64,000 nt of DNA from Odontesthes bonariensis (lineage: Eukaryota > Chordata > Actinopteri > Atheriniformes > Atherinopsidae), in assembly GCF_027942865.1 (NCBI RefSeq), contig NC_134509.1:30636197-30700196 (forward strand). Direction: 5' to 3'. The position numbers and the translations under genes were made by a program. Every line of letters begins with the position of its first letter. Position 1 is the first letter of the stretch. Of this stretch, positions 33,017-45,700 are shown piece by piece. The notes under the pieces are model-generated. The model was given only the letters and a program-made list of their open reading frames with translations. It did no database searches and was not told where the DNA came from.

Positions 33017-33626
33017 TGCCTCTCGTGATTCCTCGTGACCAACAACATTCAATGGCCTGCATTTAGGCGTGTGCAGTAAATGGCACTAGGCATGTGCATC
33101 AGATCACTGAAAACACATTAAAAAAATCTTAAAAATAAAATATTGTTACCAAAGGGTAGATATCAAATATTCAGTGAAGAATAATTTTAATAAACTGTTT
33201 TGTGTTCAAAACTCTTTTTTAAAGTTGACCTTTTGTCTTCCACATACAATATCCTACCAGCTGGGGGTGCTGCCCCCCCCCCCCCCCCCCCCCCCCCCAT
33301 GATTGTAACTTTGGTTTAATTTCGTACTACAAAGAGCTTAAACTTTGTATTATATTCCTACATTTTATACCTCACTAATGAAGGGACAATGCAGGTAGCC
33401 TGCCAGTTTATGTCAGTAGTTAGCATAGTTGTAGCATTTGAGATTTAATATAAACTTTAACAATTAAAAACATAATAATTTTCACATTACTAAAATTATT
33501 TGTACTAGACAATAAAATGTTTACCATAAAAACGTTTTCAGCCACACCTGAAAACCACTATTTCTACCAGTTTTAATGAAAGAGATTGTGGGTTGTATTG
33601 TTGAAGTTATTTCTCAACCTGAATAA
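33017..33626. other. Non-coding DNA with poly-C run
   Basis: Contains a C homopolymer of about 26 bp (about 33274-33299). Otherwise AT-rich and featureless. Confidence 0.5.
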
Positions 33627-33630
33627 TTAA

Positions 33631-35243
33631 AGGAACACTTTGTAATTTCTTCCCCCATCTAGTGGTGCCATGTTATTTTGCAAAGTCGAATGAATTTGCT
33701 CTCTAGTGCCTAGCGTTTTCAACTGTGCGTTGCAACTTCTTGAACTACAGCAGGCGCAGCCGCGGCTATTCAGAGACAACACGGGAAGCCGGACAGCCTC
33801 TCCCATTCTCTGGCGAAATTGCTACATCTTCAATGTTAAATTGACGATAAAACAGTTATTCACAAAACACAAGATATGCCCAATACTGCATTTATTTTCA
33901 TAACTACAACATGTTGTCCTGTAGCTTAATGAAGTGATTTGTCCTGAAATCGCCGCCGTTCACTGAGGAAATCATGTTATGAAGCCGCCAGTAACAGCCA
34001 GGCTTCCGAGCCGAGGGCTGCCCGGCTTCGAGGAGGGGGCGGGAGAATCAAGTTTTTTTTCTACAATTTTAGGTAGGTCATCATTGGCTAAATTGACAAA
34101 AACTCAGCACTTCCGAGGCTGCTCGGCGGTAGATTAGACGTGGGCGTGTCAATATGAGGGGCTGCGTCGTGATGATTGGAGTGAGTGTTTGTCCATCAGG
34201 AGAGATCTCGTGGCAGCCAAATTTTTAAGCGGGGAGAAGCACGCTGGAACTTCAGTCCTAAAGTGGATACGAAAGAGACTGGTTGTCTGTGAAAGTGCTG
34301 TCGGAGTTTCACTCATTTCCCATCGTTTCCATTTCCATCCTCACACACATACACTTTTGTAAATATTACACTGTAAATAAGAAACACATCCTTGTCGTTT
34401 AGAAGTTTTGTCAATCATATTCCTGTTGTGCATTTGTTTGTCGTGTTAGCTAGTAGTTTTGTCACAATGGCGTAATATGGGCTTCCCCTGTTTTAAAAGT
34501 CAGCAGCCGCCACTGGGCAGGCGGTATGTGTCAAGATTCAAGAAGCTATAGACTCAAGGTCCATACAAACAAAAAGACATCAAGACCCACAATACAAAGG
34601 ATTACATAACACACATACAATAACACTATAAATACAGATGACAGATAACATGTCAGATAACATAAGTTGACATAGCCTTTGGTGTGCAAGCAATGCAATT
34701 AGTCATACTCCGGGAGTTACCGGAAGTGACGTCGACGCAGCGGTAGCGTTAGCAGCAGTGTGTAGTTGCTATCTGGAAAGTGTTCTTTTAAATAAACTCC
34801 CGGTAAACTTACAAACTTTCTAATGCCTCGTTTTGTGAGTTAAGAGCCTACGTGTACTACGGCAGAAGTTTGGTAACAATCAATGCATTATTAGTGGGAT
34901 AATTTACGAGATAAATCTATTTACCATTAGCGCCAGTAATAAGCCATTTGGCGGACGTGATGTCAAAATGACATATTTTCCGCTTGCAGGCCTGGCGTTG
35001 GGGAAAACGCGATTCGAAGTGCTTTATGTCCCTCTCGGCACTTTGTCGTTTTTTATAGACCGGAAGGACATGGCAGCCTCCATAGAGCTTGCCCGCTCTA
35101 TGTAGACACAGACAAGTTATTCTTCACTCAGGAGGATAATTGAGATTTTTGACAGAGATAATTTTACACCAATGAGGACTAATTTATGAATGAATATGTT
35201 GTTTTCAGTTAATAAATTACTTAATTTATTACATTGTGTCCCT
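33631..35243. mobile_element. TTAA-flanked TIR element (piggyBac-like, non-autonomous)
   Basis: TTAA stands at 33627-33630 and 35244-35247. The termini are AGGAACACTTTGTAAT and the inverse of AGGGACACAATGTAAT. The element is 1,613 bp with GC-rich patches and no transposase. TTAA duplication is the mark of piggyBac elements, but the termini are not the classical ones, so the class is tentative. Confidence 0.62.
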
Positions 35244-35404
35244 TTAATATCCTCTCACCCATTTCACAAATATGTTTCCTACATGACAGACTGCTATAAA
35301 AGCAATGGATAAGATACATTAGTATAGGAAAAAGAAAACAACAAAGCATTAAACAAAACATCTACAGCAGCGCAGAGGAAAAACTTCTGTGGAACTGGAG
35401 TCAG

Positions 35405-35698
35405 GATGTATTTAGATCAGATTTATTGGTCATGCATACACATGCAATTTGTCCTCCACTTTTAACCCATCCAGGTTGGCACTTGTTGACACACACATGC
35501 ACAGGGTAACTCACTCATGGAGACATATGCCATATACTGGAGTGGTGGGCAGCCATTTACAGCACTCAGGGAGCATAGGGGTATGGTGCATTTTTTTTTT
35601 TTTTTTGCTAATCTTGTTGAGTGGCGAGAGTGGGTATCGAACCGCCAACCTTCCAGGTTATTGGATGACCGACTCTAACCACTGAGCCACGCATGGAG
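35405..35698 (-). mobile_element. tRNA-derived SINE
   Basis: On the minus strand the head has an A-box-like TGGCTCAGTGGTTAGAG (35692-35676) and a B-box GGTTCGATACC (about 35644-35634), spaced as in a tRNA promoter. A T-rich stretch and a body of fish SINE style follow, to about 35405. The tRNA fold is not preserved, so this is not a tRNA gene. Confidence 0.65.
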
Positions 35699-35859
35699 TA
35701 TTACAGCTTTACCTACATCCATGTATGGAAAAAAAAAAAAACAATATCATAAAGAGCCACAAGCTATTATAAAACTTCATCCCATAAAGGAAATCAATTG
35801 TGATTTTTTTTGCATTCAGATCAAACTTGATCCGGCTTTAGGAGATTAGATGTGTTGAT

Positions 35860-37738
35860 TTAAAGCTCAACTTTTTTCTCACAGATCCAAAAATTTTGAT
35901 CTTCACATGGAATATCATTCCAGCTGTTTTCAATATCATGGAACCTTATCTCTACACAGTCTTCAGTTTTGCCTTCAAAACCATTGGGCTCTGATGGGCC
36001 CCAGTAGCTGAAACCAAAGAAAACAGAACAACCATCATCATCAACAACAAGAAAAGGTTTTCACAAAGAAAACAGCCACGGTTGATGTTTTTTAACTTAC
36101 CAGATAATATCGGCACCAGATAGTTGCCAGGTTTAGATTGTCTCATTAAAAATGTTGAAATACTTAGTTTCAGATTATGGTGATTTAAGTTAAATTAAAA
36201 AATAATGTGTGAACCTTTTCGTGAGCGGAGTCCCATCCACCCATTTCCAATTCCCTTTCTTCCCACTATCAGTCAATCCGATCCACGTGAGCCTTTGAAA
36301 CTGTCTTGTAAAGTCCTTACACAGATAATCAATAATCAGTTTTGATAGAAAATTTGCATATTTTGCATTGTTTCACTTAATATTTCCATACTTTAACACA
36401 TAAAAACATACCTGTTCTTCTTTGGTGTTAATAATCACCAGGTCTGCCCCTCTTTGCAGACAATCCTCTCTACTGTTCTTCCAGGATTTCTTGGTAGAAG
36501 AAATATAATAGAAACTACGATGGAAATACACAAATCCCTGTTGAAGATATTGATCTGTTGTGGGAAAATAATGTGTGAATTTACATATAAACTTATACGT
36601 ACAGTTTCCAGTTTCTTTTAATTAGAAAGTAATGCTGCTGTCGGATGCCTTTCATCATCCTCTTACTTACCCAATAGTTTTCTTAGGGGATCTAAAACTT
36701 GTGTCCTGTTTTTGCAAAAGGTCTCCATATCTAATGTCTGACTGTCAGGATGATCTGAAAGAAAGGCCAAAGTGTATCAGTTTTCCTCAACATACACTGG
36801 GTAAAGTTTGGGGTTTAATATCACAAAGTAGCTAAGGATGATTTGGCAATGTTGGAGGATATCTGGTAAACAAATCCTTGAAAAATATTGGTGTAAAAGA
36901 AATATAAGCAAGTTTACAGGCAGAATCTTTTGACTATTTTAAAGATACAAATCTGTGGAATGACCTGTCCGGAAATGCCATCCGTTCCTTATTTCCTCTT
37001 TTTTAGAGTTTTCATAACAGTCGCTATACATCCCCTTGTTCATGTAAGCAAACTATCCAACTATCCATCCACATCTATTCAACATATTTAGTACAGATTT
37101 TACTTGATTTGACTGAATTTATACGATCAACACACAGTTGACAGCTAAAGTTCAGTTATTTTACTTGAAGTAGTTCACACTGTGGATGTTCCTACTTTCT
37201 GGTCTTGAAAACTTAGGGTAAAGTAGGGACACAATGTAGAGAAACTCACATAAAGCAAGTCGTAGAGAAACGTTGAGAGCAACTTGTAGGACACACAGTA
37301 ATCCAAAGCTAACAGCAACCAATCTGTACAGGTTTCTCCCTGAATGCAGAAATCACAGACACAAAGACAAAGTGGTCAAGCAGGTTCACACAGTTTTCTG
37401 GGCAAAGAATCTGGTAAGTAAAACCTAAATCAACCATGAAGCTAAAAAGCTAAGTTTACTTAAGCTGAATTCAGAAAATTTACCCAGATGACTCAAGGTC
37501 CATTAACCCCACATATATAAATTAATGAATAAGAAAAAAAAAATATATATATTTTGAAATTATATCCATATCTGCTTCATGTTTAAAGTCAAAATTTTCA
37601 ACAAAGCTTATTAGATTCACCTGGTACAGCAGGATACGCTTCATTGTCTTTATCAGAGTGGCTCCTGGCTGCTGCATCAGGTAGATTAACATAATCCATG
37701 GAGATCTCAGATTGCTCTCTGCGGATATCTCTCACCAT
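35860..37738 (-). CDS. Type II membrane C-type lectin with short stalk (CD209/CLEC4-like)
   Basis: Six exons: 37621-37738, 37250-37339, 36671-36754, 36412-36554, 36215-36315, 35860-36007. They total 684 nt (227 residues plus stop) with agreeing phases and GT-AG borders. Residues 1-39 are the tail with MDYVNL; about 41-66 form the membrane segment (RLVAVSFGLLCVLQVALNV); 70-97 form a one-exon stalk; 98-227 form the CTLD. The CTLD has WIGL, EPN (185-187), WND (208-210) and the closing FWICEK, as expected for a calcium-dependent lectin of mannose type. It is a paralogue of the gene at 16201-24721; the 90-nt membrane exon is nearly the same, while the repeat stalk is missing. Function as an immune receptor is inferred. 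Confidence 0.84.
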
Positions 37739-37895
37739 TTTAACTTCTGCCCTGGCACTGCTTGTGGTCAGGGAGTCTGTATTTGAAGAAAACAGATGTG
37801 TAATCCACTTCTCTTATTGCATTTTTCTCTCTCTTGAGAAAGCAGCACATGATTTATCTTCCTCTTTCTATCATTTAAAAAAAATCCTGGTTCCC

Positions 37896-37903
37896 CTCTT
37901 ATA
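37896..37903 (-). promoter_or_regulatory. Possible TATA box of the six-exon lectin gene
   Basis: TATAAGAG on the minus strand about 158 nt upstream of the ATG at 37738. Position and sequence are plausible but not decisive. Confidence 0.35.
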
Positions 37904-39082
37904 GAGGGCATTAAAAATCTCAAAAATCTACAGGAAATTATGGTTTTATCTGTTGCTGATCTGCCAACTGGCTTGATTTGGGTTTTTAAACATGTGAGCT
38001 AAGAATCAAACTAACATTTCATAACATCAAAGGGACAAAATATTAAATGAATAAATAAATGAAGAAGCAGAGGATCAGGAAATCCTTTGTTCTAAGATGA
38101 AGAATAATATTAGGAGAGCCAAAATGGATTTACAATTTTGATTACAATTCCTTATGGATCGTGAGTTCAGTGTCTCGCACAACTTTGTTGTACATGCAAC
38201 TGTAATTAGCGACTTGTGCGACATACTTTTGGAAAGTCAAGATTGTTGTTATTCAATTTATGGCATGTATTTAAAAACATAGAATACCTAATCAGGAACA
38301 ATCAACGCCAACAGCTACTGAATCAAGAATTACACTGTTCAGATAACATTGTAACTGGGTTTACCTGTGGTGAAAGGTGAAAAAGGAAATCATTTAATTT
38401 TGACTATTTCTTAAATCTAATCTTTCTTTACTTTTCAAAGGAACTCTCACAACCATAAGTTCAAATATCTGGGACAGTGATTGGTCTTTTCCCCAAGTTT
38501 TATGTCTGGCCTTAAGTATTCTAGTGCTTTTCTGAATTTTATGAAAGGTTGGAATGTTTTTCAACATGCATATATTTCAATCTATCAGATTGCAGATTAT
38601 TTTCAGACATTGGCCACACGGATTTTTTTTATTTTTGAAAGCTTATATTTGTCTCAGCCAAACAAACGTAGTGGTGAAGTGAACTTACTACACTGAACCC
38701 CCAAAATAAATTTTAGGAAGAATCTGTTTGCATATTTCTGACTACTACAGGGGCTGCTACAAGCAAAAATAAAATTTGTGTAATTCCTGTAAAATTCAAA
38801 TCTTGAAAGCAGAAATGTATTGAACAATCAAGACTACATGATTTGAGGGCTTTATAGCTTGACTCTTGTTAACTTGAAGCTCAAAATGAAAGTTTTTCTT
38901 TTTTCATCTAGTCATGGAGCTACATGATGATAGAATAACAACAACACTGAAACTGGAAGTCTTAACTCTGGTAGAGTTTGATGTGACACATCCAAATTTC
39001 CAGCATTGCACACACATCCTCTTGGTAATTGCTGCCATGGTGAGAAATTGTCATTTCCAAAATTTAAAGCAGAACTATGTCA
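37904..39082. other. Non-coding DNA upstream of the six-exon lectin gene
   Basis: AT-rich, with no exon or element recognised. Confidence 0.45.
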
Positions 39083-39090
39083 CACAGAAG

Positions 39091-40005
39091 CAGTGGTGTC
39101 AAAGTACACACATTTGTTACTTAAGTAGAAGTATAGATACAGCAGTTTAAAAACACTCTGGTAAAAGTTGAAGTATCAACTTGACCTCTTTACTCAAGTA
39201 AAAGTGAAAAAGTATGTGCTCCAAAACCTATTTAAAGTATAAAAGTATAAAGTAGCCTTTAAATAAAAAAAAATAAAAACTTTTTTTTTTTTTTAAAACA
39301 AACACAAAAAGGTAGATGCCACTATATGAATTGCAAGCTTAATTTGAAAACTGATTAGTTCTACACGTGGGTCTTGGGTGTGGAGAGTTTGCATTGCATT
39401 TTCCACGAGTCATTTTTGCACCCGACTATTTCGAAAAATTCTTTGAGGTAGGGCCATGGATGAGGAAGGTCTTGTTGGTCTCCGTCTCCATCTCCTGATA
39501 CGCTCTTGCCTGTGTCCGTCCTTTCAGACATTTCGCCATCTTTTTCTGAATCCGACATTGTGGCGTGGCACACACTTCGCGCAGCTTCGCGTTTGCAGTT
39601 TGTAGAACACCTGCTTGCTTCTGACAAATGACGATTTCCTTGTGTGTCAGCACAAATTTGACGAATAGCCTAACCGATAAGTGTTTGCGTTATATGATTC
39701 ATCCAATTACACTCGTTCTCACTAGGTGTGGATGGCGCCACTGATCTGTATTGGATGGCGCACATATGACGTGAAATGCATAAACATTAAACTGAAGTCA
39801 AGAGTTAAAAAAACTGAAGCCCAGAGTAACGAGGCTGTTTGTTTTGAAATGTAAGGAATAGAAAGTACAGATACTTCTGTGAAAATGTAATGAGTAGAAG
39901 TCAGAAGTAGGCAGAAAAATAAGTAATGGAGTAAAGTACAGATACCTAAAAAGTGTACTTAAGTACAGTAACAAAGTATTTGTACTTCGTTACTTGACAC
40001 CTCTG
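39091..40005. mobile_element. Non-autonomous hAT element with BED-finger exon
   Basis: 915 bp, starting CAGTGGTGTCAAAGTAC and ending in the inverse of CAGAGGTGTCAAGTAACG. A perfect 8-bp target duplication CACAGAAG stands at 39083-39090 and 40006-40013. It contains only the first coding exon of a hAT transposase (39361-39558, minus strand), so it cannot move itself. A second copy begins at 63547. Confidence 0.88.
39361..39558 (-). pseudogene. hAT transposase N-terminal exon (BED-type zinc finger)
   Basis: Starting at the internal ATG (39558), the exon encodes MSDSEKDGEMSERTDTGKSV and then WPYLKEFFEIVGCKNDSWKM, followed by QCKLSTPKT. The aromatic start and the CxxC-like CKLS recall the BED finger of hAT transposases; the second cysteine of the usual pair appears to be Ser here. 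The rest of the transposase is missing. The same exon lies in the element at 63547. Confidence 0.62.
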
Positions 40006-40013
40006 CACAGAAG

Positions 40014-40198
40014 TAAACATAGAGTTCATCTGTAAAAATGTTCATTGCTTCATATTATTTAACTAGCTCATCAGATTGTTTTCTATTAAACTACTGGGGA
40101 AAAAAAATGTTGCGTGTTCTCTACAGTGTACATTAAAATTTCATACATGTGAAACTAAATCACAATGACAATCAAAAAATTAAATTAAAATATCTATT
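40014..40198. other. Short non-coding spacer
   Basis: AT-rich; nothing identified. Confidence 0.4.
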
Positions 40199-40578
40199 TC
40201 AGGCTGCACGGTGGTGTGGTGGTTAGCATCGTCGCCTCACAGCAAGAAGGTTCCAGGTTCAACACCCAGCTGGGGCCTTTCTGTGTGGAGTTTGCATGTT
40301 CTCCCCGTGTCTGCGTGGGTTCTCTCCGGGTACTCCGGCTTCCTCCCACTGTCCAAAAAATCATGCATGTTAGGTTGATTGGCATCTCTAAATTGTCCTT
40401 AGGAGTGAGTGTGAGCGTGCATGGTTGTTTGTCTCGTATGTCTCTATGTGGCCCTGCGATGGACTGGCGGCCTGTCCAGGGTGTATCCCGCCTCTCGCCC
40501 ATTGACTGCTGGGATAGGCTCCAGCCCACCCGCGACCCGATCGACGGATTCAGCGGTATAGATAATGGATGGATGGAT
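40199..40578 (+). mobile_element. tRNA-headed SINE with (GATG)n tail
   Basis: A widespread fish repeat. The head GGTGTGGTGGTTAGCATCG carries an A-box-like motif and AGGTTCAACACCC a B-box-like motif. The body includes GGGATAGGCTCCAGCCCACC, and the tail is GGATGGATGGAT. The tail indicates mobilisation by a partner LINE. Confidence 0.78.
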
Positions 40579-40984
40579 ATCTATTTCATCATAAAAACTG
40601 TCAGTCAGTCTGAAGCCCTACTGAAGCCATGCATTGGTGATCGCCAGAGTCCTAAGGCTGAATTCCATAGGCAGAGGATGCCATGACCACTGGCTTACTG
40701 TCAAACCACTTAACGACAGCAAGTGTCCCATTTCTTGGCAGACTTCGGAATCCTTGCCAGAGGCCTGACTTTCCACAAGAGATATTTGCTTTTGTCCTCA
40801 TCAGACACATCAACGTCATTGACAATCTTAATGGAATTTCTTAGTTTATAGAACTGATTCCTGGACATTGATTCTGCCACTATTTGAGTTCTGGTGTGTG
40901 AGGCCCAATACATCTAAATGTTTGGATAACCTAGGCTGACCTTTCTTGATCTTCCTCATCAAACAACTTGTTATCCGAGAAGCA
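40579..40984. other. Unassigned, possible old transposase remnant
   Basis: Minus-strand frame 40710-40913 contains SRNQFYKLRNSIKIVNDVDV and then SKYLLWKVRPL, in the style of piggyBac-derived (PGBD) transposases. It is short and has no termini, so the call is weak. Confidence 0.4.
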
Positions 40985-41236
40985 CCTGGCTGCAGACCTC
41001 CAATCCGCTGCAGACCTCCACTCCGTCAGGCCCGGAAGTGAGAGAAGTGAGGACCTTTTTTGGGGGGTAGGGAGGACATTTTGGGAGGGTCATTTTAACT
41101 TGCCGTTTAAATTCGAGAGAGACCTGCGAGAGCGCATATGTACGAAAAGAAGAAGGAAAATGCGCTTATTTTACGAGTAGAGGTGAGTTTCTGATTTTTA
41201 TTATCCATAGAAAGTACATGCATGCTTTCTTGTGTT

Positions 41237-42738
41237 TAACAAACTGTTAAACTGGCCGCAAATAAAATCCGAGGATGCCAAAACCCTACACAGCTTCTCT
41301 CTTTTTCTTGTGACCTGTCTTAATGCTTTGGGAGAAGTTGACTACATGGAGGAGTTGGACAACCCAGCCAATATGAGAGCAGCCATCGCAAAACTCCCAT
41401 ATAAGATGAGAGAAAAATGGAGAGCCGCGGCCTTTGAAATCACAGAGAGAAAACGAAACCGTGTAAAGTTTGGGGATTTGGTAACCTTTGTGGACAAAGA
41501 GGCGAGAATAGCAAATGACCCCCTCTTTGGTGATCTGCAGGGAATAGCAGGTGAAGGAAAAGAAAAGAAAATGCCCGTTACTGTAAAAATGGCAAGAAAA
41601 GACAAACCAAGAGGAAGCAGTTTTGCCACCAGTGTGTCTTTGTGCAATGAAGCTGTCAGAAGCCCCTTTCACACTGCCGAATAACCCGCGTTTAATTCGC
41701 GAATTTAGCGTGTCCGCTGTTGTGTTCACACTGCCGACCCGGGCTGCCGCATCAACTCGACTCGCCTTTCGACCCGCGTCGGACCCTAGTCTTTTTGCCG
41801 AGCCGAGTTTGATGTGAACGCAATCGACGCGGGTCGGACGTGGGCGTGACGTGAGGAGTTTAAAAGACAGAATGGACAGCTGATTAGGAACAACAGCGAC
41901 AGGTGAGGACAAGTTTTACTCTGTTTTAGCCTACATCAAGTTGGAGACATTTTTTAATATGGCCAACTGGGGAGACAAGGAGGTCCGCGAGCTCCTCAGC
42001 CTCCGAGCAGAGGACGTTATTTACCGCCACATGTCAGGGACGGTGAAGGATGGACCTCTGCTGGAAGGGCTGGCGAGAAAGATGGGAGAGCGCGGTTTCC
42101 CACGCAGCAAGACGCACCGTAAAGTAACATCTCCATGAACTGCATTGCAAAAACGAGTTCTCAAGGTGTCCCGCCATCGTTTGTTTGAAAAATTTGATGC
42201 AGACAGGTGTATTTAACCCTACCGCCGACGCATAGCTTGTGCCTACGTCATTGTACACGCCCAGCATTTTATGTGTTTCGTGTGACGCTCTGCCACTAGG
42301 CAACTCCCCCTGAACTCGGCTTCAGGCGACACGGGTCACCCTGACACGCCAAGCGTTCACATTGCTCGACGCGGGTCGAAGGTGCAATTTGGACCCGCTA
42401 AGATAGCGGGTCGCAGTGTGAAAGGGGCTAATGCAAACAGCAGGACCACCACGTCATATAACAACAGCGCCCTCGTCAGGCCATGCCTGTATTGCAGGAA
42501 AAATCACACAATGGCTGAGTGTCACCACCTCCAAGAAAAATCTCACAAAGACAAGTTGGACCTTTTGAGAAGAAATGGCATATGTTTTGGTTGTTTATTA
42601 AAGGGGCATCTTAGTAAAGATTGCAATAGAAGAATGGCTTGTCAAGTGTGCTCACAAAAACACCCAAGCTTGTTGCACATTTACAAGAATGGAAATGTTG
42701 TAAAGCAAACCAACGCAAGTTGTCAGAGAACACACTGA
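41237..42738 (+). pseudogene. BEL Gag fragment, split by a SANT element
   Basis: 41237-41660 encodes the middle of a BEL Gag (KLPYKMREKWRAAAFEITER and then FGDLVTFVDKEARIANDPLF, DUF1759-like). 42430-42738 encodes its zinc knuckles, CLYCRKNHTMAEC and CFGCLLKGHLSKDC. The 769-bp insertion between them leaves both halves in a compatible frame once removed. The frame shifts at about 42715 before the protease begins. Confidence 0.8.
41661..42429. mobile_element. Small Harbinger-like element with SANT-type exon
   Basis: Inverted termini AGCCCCTTTCACACTGC at both ends of a 769-bp unit. A plus-strand frame at 41959-42138 (MANWGDKEVRELLSLRAEDV) resembles the trihelix/SANT-like protein linked to fish Harbinger elements. 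The target duplication is not clear (AGA left, AAT right), so Harbinger is preferred but ISL2EU-type elements are not excluded. Confidence 0.7.
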
Positions 42739-42766
42739 AGGTCAGCAGACAATTTCAAGTGCACTT

Positions 42767-45700
42767 GTGAGTTTGAATCAAGAAGCATCTCCTGCTACTG
42801 GGGCCGGAGACAGTTGCATCCTGGCAATTCTTCCAGTGTACGTCAAAGCAAAGCTGGGAACAAAGATTGTGGAGACCTATGCATTCATGGACCCGGGGAG
42901 CTCCGGAACCTTTTGTACTGATGCATTGGCCAAACAGCTTAACCTGCATGGTAAAGGAACAGAAATAGTTTTAAGCACTATGAATTCAACCAAACGCATA
43001 AAAGGCTGTCTTGTAAGAAACTTGGAAGTTGGTGGAATTAATGAAAACAAATATGTGACTCTCTCAAAGGTGTTTGTACAAAAGAGGATTCCAGTTGGAA
43101 AGGAAAACATCCCTCACCAAAAAGACATTGACAAATGGTCTTACCTGAGACACGTGAAGCTGCCAAACATTGACGCTGATGTAGGGCTGCTTATTGGTAA
43201 CGACACTCCTGAAGTCTTTGAGCCTTGGAGAGTGATTCATAGTCAAAAGAATGGACCATACGCTGTCAAAACAATTTTAGGATGGACAGTTAATGGACCA
43301 ATCAGGACACATGTGGAAGGAGAGCAGCAGGCTGTCACAGTCAATCGAATAGCAATGGAAAACATAGAAAAAATGCTGCTGCAACAGTACAATGTTGACT
43401 TTCCTGAGCGCACATGTGACGAAAAGGTGGAAATGTCAATTGAGGACAAAAGGTTCATGGAGTCTGTTTCAAAATCTGTGGAGTTCAAAGAGGGACACTA
43501 TTACATCAAGCTGCCAATTGAAGAATCTGGGATCAACATGCCGAACAACCGTGATGTAGCAGTTCAGCGTGCGCTTGCCCTGAAGAAAAAGCTCAGCAAG
43601 AATCCTGAATTTCACAAAGAATATTCTGAATGCATAGCAGACATGTTGAATAAAGGATACGCAGTCAAGATCCCAGAAACACAGTTAAAGGGGCAGTGTG
43701 GCACAGCTTGGTATATACCACATCCTGGTGTATACCAGCCACGAAAGAAAAAACTTTGCGTTGTGTTTGACTGTGCTGCTAGTTACCTGGGTGTGTCTCT
43801 TAACCAAAGGCTACTTCAAGGCCCAGATTTAACTAACACACTCATTGGCGTACTCACCCGCTTCAGAGAGGAAAGAGTGGCTATGATGGCCGACATAGAA
43901 GCCATGTACCATCAGGTGAGAGTCCCTGAGGAGGATACTGACCATCTGCGTTTTTTGTGGTGGCCAGGTGGGGATTTGACCCAAGAGATAGCCGAACACA
44001 AAGTAGTGGTTCATCTCTTTGGGGCCACCTCATCTGCCAGCTGTGCAAACTTTGCCCTGCGCAAAACCGCAGAGGACAACAGGACAAGGTCACCACCGGA
44101 AGCTGTGGAAACAATAATGAGAAACTTCTACGTTGACGACTGCTTAAAGTCGGTCGGCACTGAGAAGGCTGCCATAGAATTAAGAAAAGATCTCACCACA
44201 CTATGTGCAGCAGGAGGCTTCAAGCTTTCCAAATGGACGAGTAACAGCCGTGCACTCTTGAAGTCGGTGCCTGAGAGCGACAAAGCAAAAGAGGTGAAGG
44301 CATTGGATCTTGCTAAAGATGTTCTCCCCATAGAAAGAGCTCTAGGGGTGTTGTGGTGTGAAAACTCAGACTCTTTCAAGTTCAGTGTTTCCCTGAAAGA
44401 GAAGCCAAACACAAGGAGAGCAGTTCTTTCTGTGGTCAGTTCCATATACGACCCGCTTGGGTTTCTTGCCCCAGTGATACTCCCTGCAAAATCCATCCTG
44501 CAAAAACTCTGCAAAGAGAAAATTACCTGGGATGAAGAAATTCCTCAGCACCTGTTGCACGACTGGAACAACTGGACAGACCAATTGCCTCAAATAGCCC
44601 ACTTCCAGATAGCAAGGTGCATCTAGCCAAATGGTTTTGGTCCGATTGCCACAGCCCAGCTCAACCACTTTTCAGATGCCAGTGAGAGTGGCTATGGAAC
44701 GGTGTCATACCTGAAGCTGACAAATAAGAAAGGTCATGTTCACTGTGCCTTTATGATGGGTAAGGCTAGAGTCGCCCCGCTGAAACAAACTACCATCCCG
44801 CGAATGGAGCTCACTGCGGCGGTGATGGCTGTGAACATTGATAAGATGATTAGAAAAGAGCTCCAGTTTGACCTTCAAGCCTCAGCATTTTGGACAGATA
44901 GCACAACGGTGCTAAGATACATAGCAAATGAAGCACTGAGACTGAAAACCTTTGTTGCTAACAGAATTGCGGTCATTAAAGAAGCAACAAATGTGGAACA
45001 ATGAAACTTTGTAAACACCTCTGAAAACCCAGCTGATTGTGCCTCACGGGGACTCACAGTGGAACAGCTCTTGGCCAATCAAACATGGACACTAGGGCCA
45101 GTCTTCTTACAAGGTGCCAATGTGAAAAAGACAGACAAGCATGAAGATTTGGGCCTTGGTGAGGATGATCCAGAGGTGAGAAAAAACGTTTTGGTGTTCT
45201 CAGCGGTAACTGTGGACATGTGTACAGTGGAGAAGTTGATAAACTACTACTCCAGCTGGTGGCGCTTGAAACGGGCCGTTGCTTGGTTGCTGAGAATAAA
45301 AGGTTTTCTGGTTTCAAAAGCACATAAAGGAAGAAATACAGTAGAAGCCCCTTTCCCCCTTCAAGGACCGCTGACTGTAGATGAGCTGAACAGAGCAGAA
45401 ATGGCAGTCGCTCAGTACTGTCAACGTTGCAGCTTCCAATCAGAAATCTCAGCTTTGGAGAAAGGAAGGCAATTGCCAAAAAGAAACAGCTCCATCTATA
45501 TATTGGATCCTTGTCTTCAGGATGGCCTGCTCAGAGTTGGGGGATGGTTAAACAAATCAGCTATGCCTGAAAGTTCAAAGCATCCCATAATAATGCCAAA
45601 AGGTCTCCGTGCTACCAACCTGTTGTTACAGGACATTCATGACAAAACTGGACACTCTGGCAGGAACTTCATGCTTTCTTGCCTTTGTCAGCGGTACTGG

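Noticed and set aside
35626..35698. tRNA-like sequence
   Set aside because: It has A- and B-box motifs but belongs to a SINE head; anticodon and stem pairing are not preserved.
41286..41912. Minus-strand 208-codon frame
   Set aside because: It runs across the boundary between BEL gag and the inserted element and is antisense to BEL gag.
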